A stretch of DNA of 64,000 nt, taken from NCBI RefSeq assembly GCF_017309955.1, contig NZ_CP021248.1, positions 1,402,001 to 1,466,000 on the forward strand, written 5' to 3'. Below the pieces are notes generated by a model. That model was not told the origin of the DNA and did no database searches. It saw only the letters and a list, made by a program, of their open reading frames with translations. Origin of the DNA: Novosphingobium sp. KA1 (GTDB taxonomy: Bacteria; Pseudomonadota; Alphaproteobacteria; Sphingomonadales; Sphingomonadaceae). Position numbers and translations under genes: made by a program. Shown piece by piece: positions 1 to 8,572 of the stretch (positions within the stretch are counted from its first letter, which is position 1; every line of letters begins with the position of its first letter).

Positions 1-1896
1 TTGCGCTGGTCCATCGAGGACATGCTGCGTACGCGCGGGGCCGGGGCGGGCGATGCCGACGACGAGGTGCGCCGCGCCATGCTGCAGGCGCGGGGACAGC
101 TCGACCTCGACCACTACATGGACCCGCTGCGCCCGGCCTGGTCGTTCACCGTGCCCGAAGGTCTCGACTGCGCGGCGGTCTCGGTTGCCGACCTCGGCTT
201 CCTGCGGAATGTCGGCAAGCCGCTGCCCTTCGAGCAGGCCGAACTCGCGCGCTGGGACCGGGACGTGAGCCGCAACGACCATGCCGCGCAGGGCAGCAAT
301 GCCTGGACCATCGCCGGATCGCGCAGCGCCACCGGACGGCCGATCCTCGCCAACGATCCGCACCTCGCGATCGGCGGGGCGAGCCCGCGCCACATGATCC
401 ACCTGAGCGCGCCGGGGCTCGACGTGATCGGCGCCGGTTATCCCGGCCTGCCCGGGATCATGCAGGGCCATACCGACCGCTTCGCGTTCGGCCGCACCAA
501 CTTCCACATCGACCAGACCGACCTCTTCGTGCTGCGCACCCGGCCGGAAGATCCCGAACAGTACTGGCATGAGGGCAAATGGAAGCGCTTCGAAACCTAC
601 GAGGAGACGATCGCGGTCAAGGGCGAGCCCGCGCAGAGGGTGACGCTCCGCTATGCCGCGGGGCGCCCGGTGGTGGCGCAGGATCCGCAGCATGGGCGGG
701 CCATCGCGCTCGCCACCACCGCGATGCTGCCCGGCGCCAACATGCAGTTCGCGATCATCGCCCTCAATCTCGCCACCGACTGGGACAGCTTGCGCGAAGC
801 GGCAAGGTTGCATGTCTCACCGACCAACCTCCACTATGCCGACATCGAGGGCAACACCGGCTGGCAGGCGATCGGCTTCACGCCCAGGCGCCCGCGCCAT
901 GACGGCCTGTTCCCCGCCCCCGGCGACGGCTCGTTCGACTGGACCGGCATCCTCCCGGTCGAGGACATGCCCAGCCTCTACAATCCCGAGCAGGGCTGGA
1001 TCGCCTCGGCCAATGCCATGAACCTGCCGGCGGACTATCCCTATCGCGAGCGGATCATCAGCTTTTCCTGGAGCGATCCCTTCCGCCACGACCGGATCGC
1101 CGAAGTGTTGCGCGCGCCCGGCCCCCACTCCATCGAGGAAAGCGTCGCGCTCCAGCACGACGTGCAATCGCTGCCCGCGCGGGCGCTGCGCAAGCTGCTG
1201 CCGCCGCGCCCCTCCCCCGCCGCGGTGCCTGCCGCCGCGCTGCTACAGGGCTGGGACGGCAGGATCGGCGCGGAGAGCGGCGCGGCGCTGCTCTACGAAC
1301 TCGTCGTGCCTGAACTTTCGGACCGCTTCCGCAAGGCCGTGATCCCCGCCGACGCGCGCGACCTCCTCACCTCGGTCAACCTTTCGGAGATGCTCCATGC
1401 CCTCGCCCTGCCCGACCCGCGCCTTGGCGCCGATCCGGCGGCGGCGCGCGACGCGCTGGTCGATGCCGCGCTGGCGGCGGGCTGGGCAAAGGCCGAGCAA
1501 CTGGCCGGGAGCGATCCCGCGCAGTGGCGCTGGGGCGACCTGCACCGCGTCACCCTGCGCCATCCGCTGGCCGACATTCCGGCCATCGCCGCGGCCTATC
1601 CTCCGATTTCGGGAGGCCGTTCGGGCGGCGACGGGACAACCGTAATGGCGCGCGGCTTCAATGCGAAACAGGGTTACACCGTGCGCCACGGTGCCAGCTA
1701 CCTGATGGTCGCCGATGTCGGAGACTGGGACAACACGCGTTTCCTGCTGCTGCCGGGCCAGTCCGCCGATCCCGCCTCGCCGCATTACCGGGACTTCTAC
1801 CAGCCATGGCTCTCAGGCGAGATGCAGAAGCTGCCCTTCTCCGCCGAAGCCGTGCGCGCCGCGACCATCAGCCGCCTGCAGATCGTTCCGGCCTAA
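1..1896 (+). CDS. Penicillin acylase family protein, 5' partial
   Basis: Ntn-hydrolase of the penicillin/cephalosporin/AHL acylase family, which cleaves amide bonds after autocatalytic processing of a periplasmic precursor. The key sign is the G-S-N-A-W motif with Ser99-Asn100: in this family that Ser becomes the N-terminal nucleophile of the beta chain. It is followed by a typical G-R-P-I-L-A-N-D-P-H-L segment. Only about 98 residues precede the Ser, whereas family precursors carry a signal peptide and a longer alpha chain, so the gene probably begins before the window; the first codon shown is ttg. It runs convergently into the dacB-like gene 22 bases away. The substrate (beta-lactam, acyl-homoserine lactone or other amide) cannot be read from sequence. 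Confidence 0.9.
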   Translation: MRWSIEDMLRTRGAGAGDADDEVRRAMLQARGQLDLDHYMDPLRPAWSFTVPEGLDCAAVSVADLGFLRNVGKPLPFEQAELARWDRDVSRNDHAAQGSNAWTIAGSRSATGRPILANDPHLAIGGASPRHMIHLSAPGLDVIGAGYPGLPGIMQGHTDRFAFGRTNFHIDQTDLFVLRTRPEDPEQYWHEGKWKRFETYEETIAVKGEPAQRVTLRYAAGRPVVAQDPQHGRAIALATTAMLPGANMQFAIIALNLATDWDSLREAARLHVSPTNLHYADIEGNTGWQAIGFTPRRPRHDGLFPAPGDGSFDWTGILPVEDMPSLYNPEQGWIASANAMNLPADYPYRERIISFSWSDPFRHDRIAEVLRAPGPHSIEESVALQHDVQSLPARALRKLLPPRPSPAAVPAAALLQGWDGRIGAESGAALLYELVVPELSDRFRKAVIPADARDLLTSVNLSEMLHALALPDPRLGADPAAARDALVDAALAAGWAKAEQLAGSDPAQWRWGDLHRVTLRHPLADIPAIAAAYPPISGGRSGGDGTTVMARGFNAKQGYTVRHGASYLMVADVGDWDNTRFLLLPGQSADPASPHYRDFYQPWLSGEMQKLPFSAEAVRAATISRLQIVPA

Positions 1897-1918
1897 GGGT
1901 CTGCCCGCCCTGAGCGGC

Positions 1919-3412
1919 CTAGTAAGCCGCCGCGATCGCCAGCAGCGCCTTGTCCATCGCCGCGGTCGCCTCGCCGTCACGCTCGTCCGGTACGTCATTG
2001 GCGATCGTCGAGAACACCAGCGTCTGCCCCCGCGCGGTGACCAGATAGCCGGACAGCGCGCGCGAGGCGTTGAGCGAGCCGGTCTTGGCAAACAGCTTGC
2101 CGCCGAGCGGCGTGTCGCGGAACCGGCCGCGCAAGGTGCCGTCGACGCCGCCCACCGGCAGCGTCTCGCGCCAGGCCATGCCCCAGGGCTGGCGCACCGC
2201 CCAGCCGAGCAGCGTCACCGCCGCACGCGGGGAGATCCGGTTGTAACTCGACATGCCCGAGCCGTCAGCGAAAAAGTACCCCTCCTGCGGCACCCCGGCC
2301 TCGGCCATGACCTTGCGCAGCACGGCCTGCCCATCGGCGATCGAACCGCTGCCTGCCACGCGCCCGACCCGGCGCAGCATCAGTTCGGCATGGAGGTTCT
2401 GGCTGAGCTTGTTGATGATGCGCATGTCCTCGGCCAGCGGCAACGGCGGCAGCTGCGCCAGCATCGCCGGCGGCCCGGCGGCGGCGGGATCGGCCTGCGG
2501 CGCACGGTGGCGCGCCCGCACCTGCCCGCCCACCCGAACCCCGCGCGCTTCGAGCAACTGGCGGAACCGCCAGGCCGTCCAGCGCGCCGGATCGTCGATC
2601 CCCAGATGTAGCGTCACCGCTGCGGCCTCCGCCCCGATCGTTCCGGTCAGCACCAGCACGTCGCTCATCGGCAAGCGTGAAACCTCCAGCGTGTTGCCGC
2701 TGCCGGGCACCGTCTTCACGCCGTTCTCGACCCTGTAGAATGCCGCAGGACCGACCCCAGCCGGCTGCCCCACCGCAGCCGGCGTGATGGTGACCGCCAC
2801 TTCGTTGTCGTCCAGCGTCAGCGCGGAAATGCCGGTGCCGTAGCGCGAGGGGATGTTGTTCCAGCTCATCCCCGGGCTCCAGCGCTCGTCCGCAAACCAG
2901 GTATCGTCGCCGATGACGTCGTGTACCTTGCGGGTCCGGGCGGCCACGGCATCGGCCAGCGTCGCCAGGCAATCGCGCGTGCAGTCCTCCGCGCTCGAGA
3001 GCCGGGCATCGCCGCGCCCGAACAGCGCCGCATCCGGGGCACCGTGTCCCGACGATTCCAGCGCCACCCCGGTCCCTTGCGCCGCCGCATCGAGCGCGGC
3101 CAGACCGGCGTAAGCGGTGATGGTGGTGAAGACCTTGGTGTTGGAGGCGGGCATGAACCGTTGGTCCTGCGCGATGGCCAGCAGTTCCCGGCCCTCCAGC
3201 GTGGTGACGAGAATGCCGTAGCGGGTTCCCGCAGGCCCTGACGCCAGCGCTTTCTCCACGGCATCGCGCACTTTGGGGTCCTGCGCTGCGACAGGCAAAG
3301 AGGACGAGGCCACCGCCGCTTGCGCCGCGACCGGCGATGTCTCGGCCGCAGCGGCGTGAACGGGGGCCGCGAGCGCGGCGAGCGGCAGGAACGGGAACAA
3401 CAACGATCGCAT
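1919..3412 (-). CDS. dacB: D-alanyl-D-alanine carboxypeptidase/endopeptidase, PBP4 (DacB) family
   Basis: Periplasmic peptidase of family S13 that trims or opens peptidoglycan stem-peptide cross-links. It has an N-terminal signal peptide (about residues 1-22). All three penicillin-binding motifs are visible: S90-N-T-K93, S389-Y-N391 and K443-T-G445. The 497-residue length fits the family. It is the last gene of a minus-strand run; its start codon overlaps the stop of the upstream amidohydrolase by one base, indicating translational coupling. Its neighbours (AmpG-like permease, serine hydrolase, peptidases) suggest a role in peptide or muropeptide scavenging rather than a solitary housekeeping enzyme; that part is inference. 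Confidence 0.92.
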   Translation of the reverse strand: MRSLLFPFLPLAALAAPVHAAAAETSPVAAQAAVASSSLPVAAQDPKVRDAVEKALASGPAGTRYGILVTTLEGRELLAIAQDQRFMPASNTKVFTTITAYAGLAALDAAAQGTGVALESSGHGAPDAALFGRGDARLSSAEDCTRDCLATLADAVAARTRKVHDVIGDDTWFADERWSPGMSWNNIPSRYGTGISALTLDDNEVAVTITPAAVGQPAGVGPAAFYRVENGVKTVPGSGNTLEVSRLPMSDVLVLTGTIGAEAAAVTLHLGIDDPARWTAWRFRQLLEARGVRVGGQVRARHRAPQADPAAAGPPAMLAQLPPLPLAEDMRIINKLSQNLHAELMLRRVGRVAGSGSIADGQAVLRKVMAEAGVPQEGYFFADGSGMSSYNRISPRAAVTLLGWAVRQPWGMAWRETLPVGGVDGTLRGRFRDTPLGGKLFAKTGSLNASRALSGYLVTARGQTLVFSTIANDVPDERDGEATAAMDKALLAIAAAY

Positions 3413-5343
3413 CAGGAACCTCGGTAGAACCGAACCTGGCCCAGTTCCAGCCAGGCCGTGCCGCCCGGCGTACCGGAAAGCTGGAACCGCAAGGCGCGCA
3501 GGGCGGCCAGGTCGAGCTGCGGCGCCTGGCCCTCGGCGCCCGGCGCACCGGCAAAGGCCGAGAACGGCAGGCGCACTTCGGCCGCCCCTTCATGCGCGGA
3601 AAACGGCGCCGCGAACCAGTGCCCCGCATCGAGGCCGTAGCTTTCCAGCCGCAAGCGATAGTCCCCCGCCCCCTTCACCGTGAAGGCGACGCCGGTGAAC
3701 CCGCGCGCATCGGCCAGATCGATGGCACCGCGCGTCAGCGGCAACACCAGTTCGGCAAACGGCCGGGGCGCCGCACCGAACTGCGCGGCCATGAACACCG
3801 GGCGCTCGCCCTCCGGTCCGGTTTCGGGATGGACAAAGGTGATATGGCTGTGGTCGGCTCCGGAATCGGTGGCGTCGACCGGCAGGGTGTCGAGATCGGT
3901 ACGCCCGTCGGCGCGCGTGCCGGTCCAGATCGGCCCGGCCATGCGCACGGTCGGCAGCGGCGTCATGGCCGGGCTGGCGAGTTCGCCGCGCAATTTGCCC
4001 AGCGGGGCTTCGCGCCCCGAGACCCAGACCCGCGCAACCTTCCAGATGTCCTCGATGGTCTCGTCGGGGCGGCCATCGACCAGCACCAGGTCGGCGCGCA
4101 TGCCCGGCGCGATCGTGCCGTGGTCCTTGGCCTGCCCCATGATCGCCGCGCTGGTGCGGGTCGCGGCGACAAGCACTTCGGCAGGGGTGAAACCGAGGCG
4201 GGTATAGAGCACCATCTCGCGGATCGCGGCGGGGCCGTGATAGACGCCGCCGATACCCGAATCCGTGCCGATGCCGATCGGGATGCCGGCGGCGTGCATG
4301 GCCTTCAAGTTGCCCTGCAGCATCGCCCAGCGCCGCGCATCGTAGGCAGCGACAGCGCCCGCGCCGTCCTCACCCGCTTCCTCGTGCTTGGGCTCGTGTT
4401 CGGCCTCGGCGCGCTGCGCGTTCTCGTGGGCCTGCTCGGGCGGAGAGAGGCTCGCCCATTCGGCAGGCGAAAAGGCACGGGTCTGCTGCGGTTCGTAGAC
4501 CACCATGGTCGAGACATAGGCGGTGCCGCGCGCCTTCATCCGCGCGATCAGGTCGGCATCGACCGGCGCGTCGCCGACCCCGTGAACCACGGAATCAACC
4601 CCCGCCGCCGCCGCGATCCTGGCCCCGTCCAGCGTCACCGTATGGGTCACCACGGGAATGCCCGCCTTGTGCGCATCGCCGACGATGGCGGCGAGCGTTT
4701 CCTCGTTCATCGAATTGAGGTCGCCGCCCCGGCCATAACGCCAGCCGTCGGTGAAGACCTTGATCTCGTCCGGCCGGTAGGGCAGCGCCCTGGCCATCAC
4801 CCCATGCGCGGCGCGCGGGGTGGAGGCCTTCATCGTGAAGAAGTCGCCCCAGCCATATTCGGTGCCGTGGCCGCCCGGCACGCCGGTACGGATCGCGAGG
4901 TTGAGATGGGGCGCCCAGATGCCGCCGGGCTGGCGGACCATCGCCCGGATCGGTTGCAGCATCTCGGCCGAGACCGAGTAGTCGTTGACCGTGGTGATCC
5001 CGCGCACGAGATAGCCGGCATAGGCCTTGCCGAGGTCCTCCGGCGCGGAATAGCCCGGCGAGCGCAAGTGCGTGTGGAGGTCGTGCAGGCCCGGCAGCAG
5101 CGTCTCCCCGTGGGCGTCGACGATGCGGCTGCCGCGCGGCGCCTTGAGGCCGGGGCCCACCGCAAGGATGCGATCCCCGCGCACCAGCACGTCGGCCTTG
5201 ACCGCCGGAGCGCCGGTGCCGTCGAACACCCGCGCCCCCCGGATCAGCAGCGTGGCCTGCTCGTCGGCGGCGTTCAGGGCACTGGCCCCGGAAAGGGTCG
5301 CAAGACCGGCGATCAAGGCACAAAGGGCAGGCAGGCGGCGCAT
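3412..5343 (-). CDS. Amidohydrolase family protein with C-terminal CIA30-like domain
   Basis: Metal-dependent amidohydrolase (imidazolonepropionase/prolidase-like branch) with a signal peptide, so exported. The metal-binding H90-T-H92 follows the usual PGLHDLH strand; later come the I-K-V-F-T-D-G lysine segment, the two-histidine region T-H-T-V...V-V-H-G, and the catalytic Asp in I-G-T-D-S. After about residue 450 there is an extra region of about 190 residues, beta-rich, resembling CIA30-type carbohydrate/protein-binding folds (G-V-A-F-T-V-K-G-x-G-D-Y-R-L-R-L, then L-D-L-x-x-L-R-A-L-R-F-Q-L). One-base overlaps with both neighbours place it in an operon with the S9 peptidase and dacB. Related enzymes hydrolyse dipeptides ending in proline or cyclic amides; the exact substrate is unknown. 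Confidence 0.85.
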   Translation of the reverse strand: MRRLPALCALIAGLATLSGASALNAADEQATLLIRGARVFDGTGAPAVKADVLVRGDRILAVGPGLKAPRGSRIVDAHGETLLPGLHDLHTHLRSPGYSAPEDLGKAYAGYLVRGITTVNDYSVSAEMLQPIRAMVRQPGGIWAPHLNLAIRTGVPGGHGTEYGWGDFFTMKASTPRAAHGVMARALPYRPDEIKVFTDGWRYGRGGDLNSMNEETLAAIVGDAHKAGIPVVTHTVTLDGARIAAAAGVDSVVHGVGDAPVDADLIARMKARGTAYVSTMVVYEPQQTRAFSPAEWASLSPPEQAHENAQRAEAEHEPKHEEAGEDGAGAVAAYDARRWAMLQGNLKAMHAAGIPIGIGTDSGIGGVYHGPAAIREMVLYTRLGFTPAEVLVAATRTSAAIMGQAKDHGTIAPGMRADLVLVDGRPDETIEDIWKVARVWVSGREAPLGKLRGELASPAMTPLPTVRMAGPIWTGTRADGRTDLDTLPVDATDSGADHSHITFVHPETGPEGERPVFMAAQFGAAPRPFAELVLPLTRGAIDLADARGFTGVAFTVKGAGDYRLRLESYGLDAGHWFAAPFSAHEGAAEVRLPFSAFAGAPGAEGQAPQLDLAALRALRFQLSGTPGGTAWLELGQVRFYRGS

Positions 5344-7424
5344 TATCGGCGCTCCTTCAGGTTGCGGTCGAAAAATCCGGCCATTGCCCGGTAGCTCGTC
5401 AACCAGTTGGCATAACGGAAGAAATCATGGCGTTCATTCGGAATCGCGAGTTCCTCGAACGGCACGCCGCGCGCGGTCAGTTCGCGGGCGAGCAGCAACG
5501 ACTGGCCGAAATCGACATTGCCGTCATCGTCGCCGTGGACGATCAGCACCGGGGAGCGCCAGCGCTCGATCGCCCCCATCGGCGAGGACTGCCACTGCAA
5601 CCGCTGCTGCGCCAGCACCGCGTCGGGCGCGAAGGTCCGATCGACGGGGCGCACCATCTGGTGCACGCCGTGAAAGTCCGCCCCCGCCTTGAACAGGCCG
5701 CTGTCGCGCGCCAACGCCAGCGCGGTGAGATAGCCGCCCCAGCTACCGCCCCAGATACCCACGCGCTCGCCATCGACGCCGGCTTGCGCGGCCAGCCACT
5801 GACCGCCGGCCAGCACGTCGCGGTATTCCGAAGCGCCGCCCCGCGCGGTCTCGGGCGCCTCGCGGAAAGCGCGGCCATAGTTGGTGCCGCTGCGGTAATT
5901 GACCGAAAGCACCGTGTAGCCCGCCGCCGCAAAGGCCTGGTTCTGCACATAGGCGTTGTTGTAGTAGTACATCGTCGAGAAGCCCGGCAGCATCTGCCGG
6001 CGCGGCCCCCCGTGGACAAAGACCAGCGCCGGGTGCTTGCCGGCGCCCTTCGCGCGGAACAGCTGGCCATGGACCTTGACCCCGTCCGCCGCGGTGAAGA
6101 CCACGACTTCGGGCCGCTGGAAACCACGGGCGGAGGCGACCGGGCCGAGCGCTTTCATGCCTTCCACCGCGACCGGATAGGCCGGGTGGGTGGCGTCCGT
6201 CACCGTCGCGGCCAGGGTATTGCCGCCGTAGACCGGGAAAAAGGCGAAGCGGTCCGGCGCCGTCAGCCGCTGCGGCTTGCCGCCGGCGATGCCCACCCGC
6301 CAGATCTGCCGCGCGTCGAGATCGCCGGGATTGGCCGAGTAGACCAGCGAGCGGCCATCGGGCGAAGGACGGAAATTCTCCACTTCGTTGGCATCGGGGG
6401 TGAGGTCGCGCGCGAGGCCGCTGCCGTCGGCCGCCACGCTCCAGACGTGCAGCCAGCCGCTGCGCTCGGAAGGAAACAGCAAGTGCCCGGTCGGCGTCCA
6501 GAACAGGTTGCGCCCGCGCGTGCCGTAGAACTGGCCGCCCTCGCCCTCCGGCGCGCTCCACACCGTGCGCACCGCGCCGGTAGCGACATCGGCGATGCGG
6601 ACCGACCAGAACGAGGCGCGGCTGTCGGGCAGTTCGGCGGGCGGATCGCGCAGCTGGATGAAGGCCACCGAGCGCCCGTCCGGCGCAAACACCGGGTCGG
6701 CCGAGTGGCCCAGCGTCATGCCGAGATAGCGCAGGCTCCCCGCCGCAACGTCGAGCAGGCCGACCAGGCTGTGGCCGCTGCGCCATTCGCGAAACACCAG
6801 CAGGCGGCCATCGGGCGACCAGCCGAGATCGCCCACCGTCCCGCCGACCTTGGCCAGCCGGCGCGGCGATGCCCCCTGCGCCCAGAGGTTGATTTCGCCG
6901 TCGCGGGTATAGACAAGCTGCTGCCCGTCCGGGCTGAACACCGCGCCGTACCCCTCGCCGATCGCCACCGGCGCGTCGCTACCCTCGGTGCCGAGCACAT
7001 AGAGCGTCTGGCGCGGGCCCTGCGGGAGCGTGCCGGTATTGGGCAGCTTGTCCTCGGGAAATTCGGCGTCGCCGCCGCGCACGAAGGCAAGGCGGGTGCC
7101 GTCCGGGCTGAACGCCAGACCCGAGATCTCGATGCCGTCATCCTCGCGGTAGGCCGTGCGCGCCCGGCCCGCCGTGCCCGGCCCGCCCAGCCAGACGTTG
7201 CGCACACCCGCCCGGTTCTCCACCCAGGCGAAGACCGGAGCCTTGGCCGCCCCGGTCAGCCCGCTGGCCAGCGGCAGCGACAGGTTGGCCTCCAGCATGT
7301 CCGGCGCGGCCGGCGCTTCGATGGAAACGGGCGCGGAGCTGGCCGCCAGCGCCGGCAAGGCGGCGGCGAGAGAGGCAAACGGCACCAGCAGCGCGGTCCC
7401 GAAGGCAAGAGATGAACGTGTCAT
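5343..7424 (-). CDS. S9 family prolyl oligopeptidase-type peptidase
   Basis: Exported serine peptidase with a signal peptide, an N-terminal beta-propeller built from TolB/WD-like repeats (repeated S-P-D-G motifs through about residue 400) and a C-terminal alpha/beta hydrolase domain. The catalytic triad is visible: Ser561 in G-G-S-W-G-G, an Asp in H-G-D-D-D-G-N-V (about 634) and His666 in N-E-R-H-D. The 693-residue length suits acylaminoacyl-peptidase or DPP-type members. The stop overlaps the start of the downstream amidohydrolase. With that enzyme it could degrade short or blocked peptides in the periplasm (inference). Confidence 0.93.
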   Translation of the reverse strand: MTRSSLAFGTALLVPFASLAAALPALAASSAPVSIEAPAAPDMLEANLSLPLASGLTGAAKAPVFAWVENRAGVRNVWLGGPGTAGRARTAYREDDGIEISGLAFSPDGTRLAFVRGGDAEFPEDKLPNTGTLPQGPRQTLYVLGTEGSDAPVAIGEGYGAVFSPDGQQLVYTRDGEINLWAQGASPRRLAKVGGTVGDLGWSPDGRLLVFREWRSGHSLVGLLDVAAGSLRYLGMTLGHSADPVFAPDGRSVAFIQLRDPPAELPDSRASFWSVRIADVATGAVRTVWSAPEGEGGQFYGTRGRNLFWTPTGHLLFPSERSGWLHVWSVAADGSGLARDLTPDANEVENFRPSPDGRSLVYSANPGDLDARQIWRVGIAGGKPQRLTAPDRFAFFPVYGGNTLAATVTDATHPAYPVAVEGMKALGPVASARGFQRPEVVVFTAADGVKVHGQLFRAKGAGKHPALVFVHGGPRRQMLPGFSTMYYYNNAYVQNQAFAAAGYTVLSVNYRSGTNYGRAFREAPETARGGASEYRDVLAGGQWLAAQAGVDGERVGIWGGSWGGYLTALALARDSGLFKAGADFHGVHQMVRPVDRTFAPDAVLAQQRLQWQSSPMGAIERWRSPVLIVHGDDDGNVDFGQSLLLARELTARGVPFEELAIPNERHDFFRYANWLTSYRAMAGFFDRNLKERR

Positions 7425-7537
7425 GCAGCATGACTAGGGCGGCCCGGCGGCCCCGCGCAAGCGCCTGATTTTGCGCTCATACCCTGAGGTTATGTCCGTC
7501 CGCAGGCAGGGCATGACGGACAGGGCCCGCCGCCGGT

Positions 7538-8572
7538 TCAGCCGCGCCGGTCGAAGCCGCGCACCACCGCCTCGCCGGTTTCGGGGCGCAGCACAAAGAT
7601 GCCGCTGTCGAAATGGCGGGTCGGGTGGACGCGGTTGGTCAGCAGCGTCCAGGCCAGGCCGCGCTCGAAATCGACCCAGAGGCCGGTTCCGGTAAAGCCG
7701 GTGTGCCCGATCGTCAGCGGCGAGCAGGCCTGCCCGCCCGACCATCCGGCAAACGGCAGTTCCCAGCCGCAGGTGCGATGCTCGTACTGCGCGGTGCGGA
7801 TCTCCTCCAGCATCGCCGGCCCCAGCACCTCGCCGCGCAGCAGCGCCTCGGCAAAGCCCAGCACCCCGTCGACGGTGCCGAACAAGCCGGCATGGCCGGG
7901 ACGCCCGCCGAGGGCGGCGGCGTTCTCGTCGTGAACCTCGCCCTTGAGGATGCGCCCGCGCCACATGCAGCGCTCGGTCGCCACCGCGGGGCCCGGCGGC
8001 GGGCCGTAGCAGAGCCCCTCCCCCAGCGGCCATTCGCCCTGCGGCCAGCGGTCGAGCGGCACGCCGGTGATCCGCTCGATGGCGATGCCCAGGAGGATGA
8101 AGTTGATGTCGGAATAGACCGGCGGACCATGGCGCCATTCGCGCTGGAGCACGAAGGCGCGCAGCCGCGCAGGGTCATCGCCATAGGTGTAGATCGGCTC
8201 GACCGCCGGGAAAAAGGTGCGATGCGCGAGGCAATCGCGGAACGTCAGCTGGCGTTCGGCGGCGCCGAGCGGGTCGTACTGGCGCAAGTCCGGAATGGCA
8301 TCGGTGAGCGGCCGGTCGAGATCGAGCCTGCCCGCCTCGGCAAGCCTCAGGATCATCGTGGTCGTGGCGATGACCTTGGAGACCGAGGCGAGGTCGAACC
8401 AGTGCTCACGGGTGAGCGCCTCGGGCTCCGGCTCGCGCGCGGCCAGTCCGGCGAGGCGCACCGCGCGGGCGCCATCGGCGGTGACGAGCCCCAGAGCGGC
8501 GCCGGGTATCCGCCCGTCCGCGACATGGCGCGCGGCGGCGGCAAAGGCCTCGTCGCAGACGTCCTCGATCAT
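7538..8572 (-). CDS. Serine hydrolase, class C beta-lactamase-like
   Basis: Member of the beta-lactamase/transpeptidase-like family (EstB/AmpC/DD-peptidase fold). The nucleophile motif is S63-V-S-K66; the second motif reads Y-S-D (position of Y-x-N); H-T-G in I-G-H-T-G-F-T-G-T-G serves as the K-T-G equivalent. No signal peptide is visible, so it is likely cytoplasmic. The start ATG at 8572 overlaps the stop of the upstream AmpG-like permease in an ATGA, giving 344 residues; an open frame continues upstream but lies inside the permease gene. Coupling to an AmpG-type importer suggests that it acts on an imported muropeptide, ester or amide. It should not be called a resistance enzyme on this evidence. 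Confidence 0.88.
   Translation of the reverse strand: MIEDVCDEAFAAAARHVADGRIPGAALGLVTADGARAVRLAGLAAREPEPEALTREHWFDLASVSKVIATTTMILRLAEAGRLDLDRPLTDAIPDLRQYDPLGAAERQLTFRDCLAHRTFFPAVEPIYTYGDDPARLRAFVLQREWRHGPPVYSDINFILLGIAIERITGVPLDRWPQGEWPLGEGLCYGPPPGPAVATERCMWRGRILKGEVHDENAAALGGRPGHAGLFGTVDGVLGFAEALLRGEVLGPAMLEEIRTAQYEHRTCGWELPFAGWSGGQACSPLTIGHTGFTGTGLWVDFERGLAWTLLTNRVHPTRHFDSGIFVLRPETGEAVVRGFDRRG

Noticed and set aside
3337..5394. 685-residue plus-strand open frame
   Set aside because: Antisense to the amidohydrolase; composition of a shadow frame.
5427..7415. 662-residue open frame on the plus strand
   Set aside because: It lies opposite the S9 peptidase, is Arg/His-rich and has no motif; an antisense shadow of GC-rich coding sequence.
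7538..8572. Calling the class-C-like hydrolase a beta-lactam resistance gene
   Set aside because: No signal peptide, the second motif is Y-S-D, and the operon suggests another role; family membership alone is insufficient.
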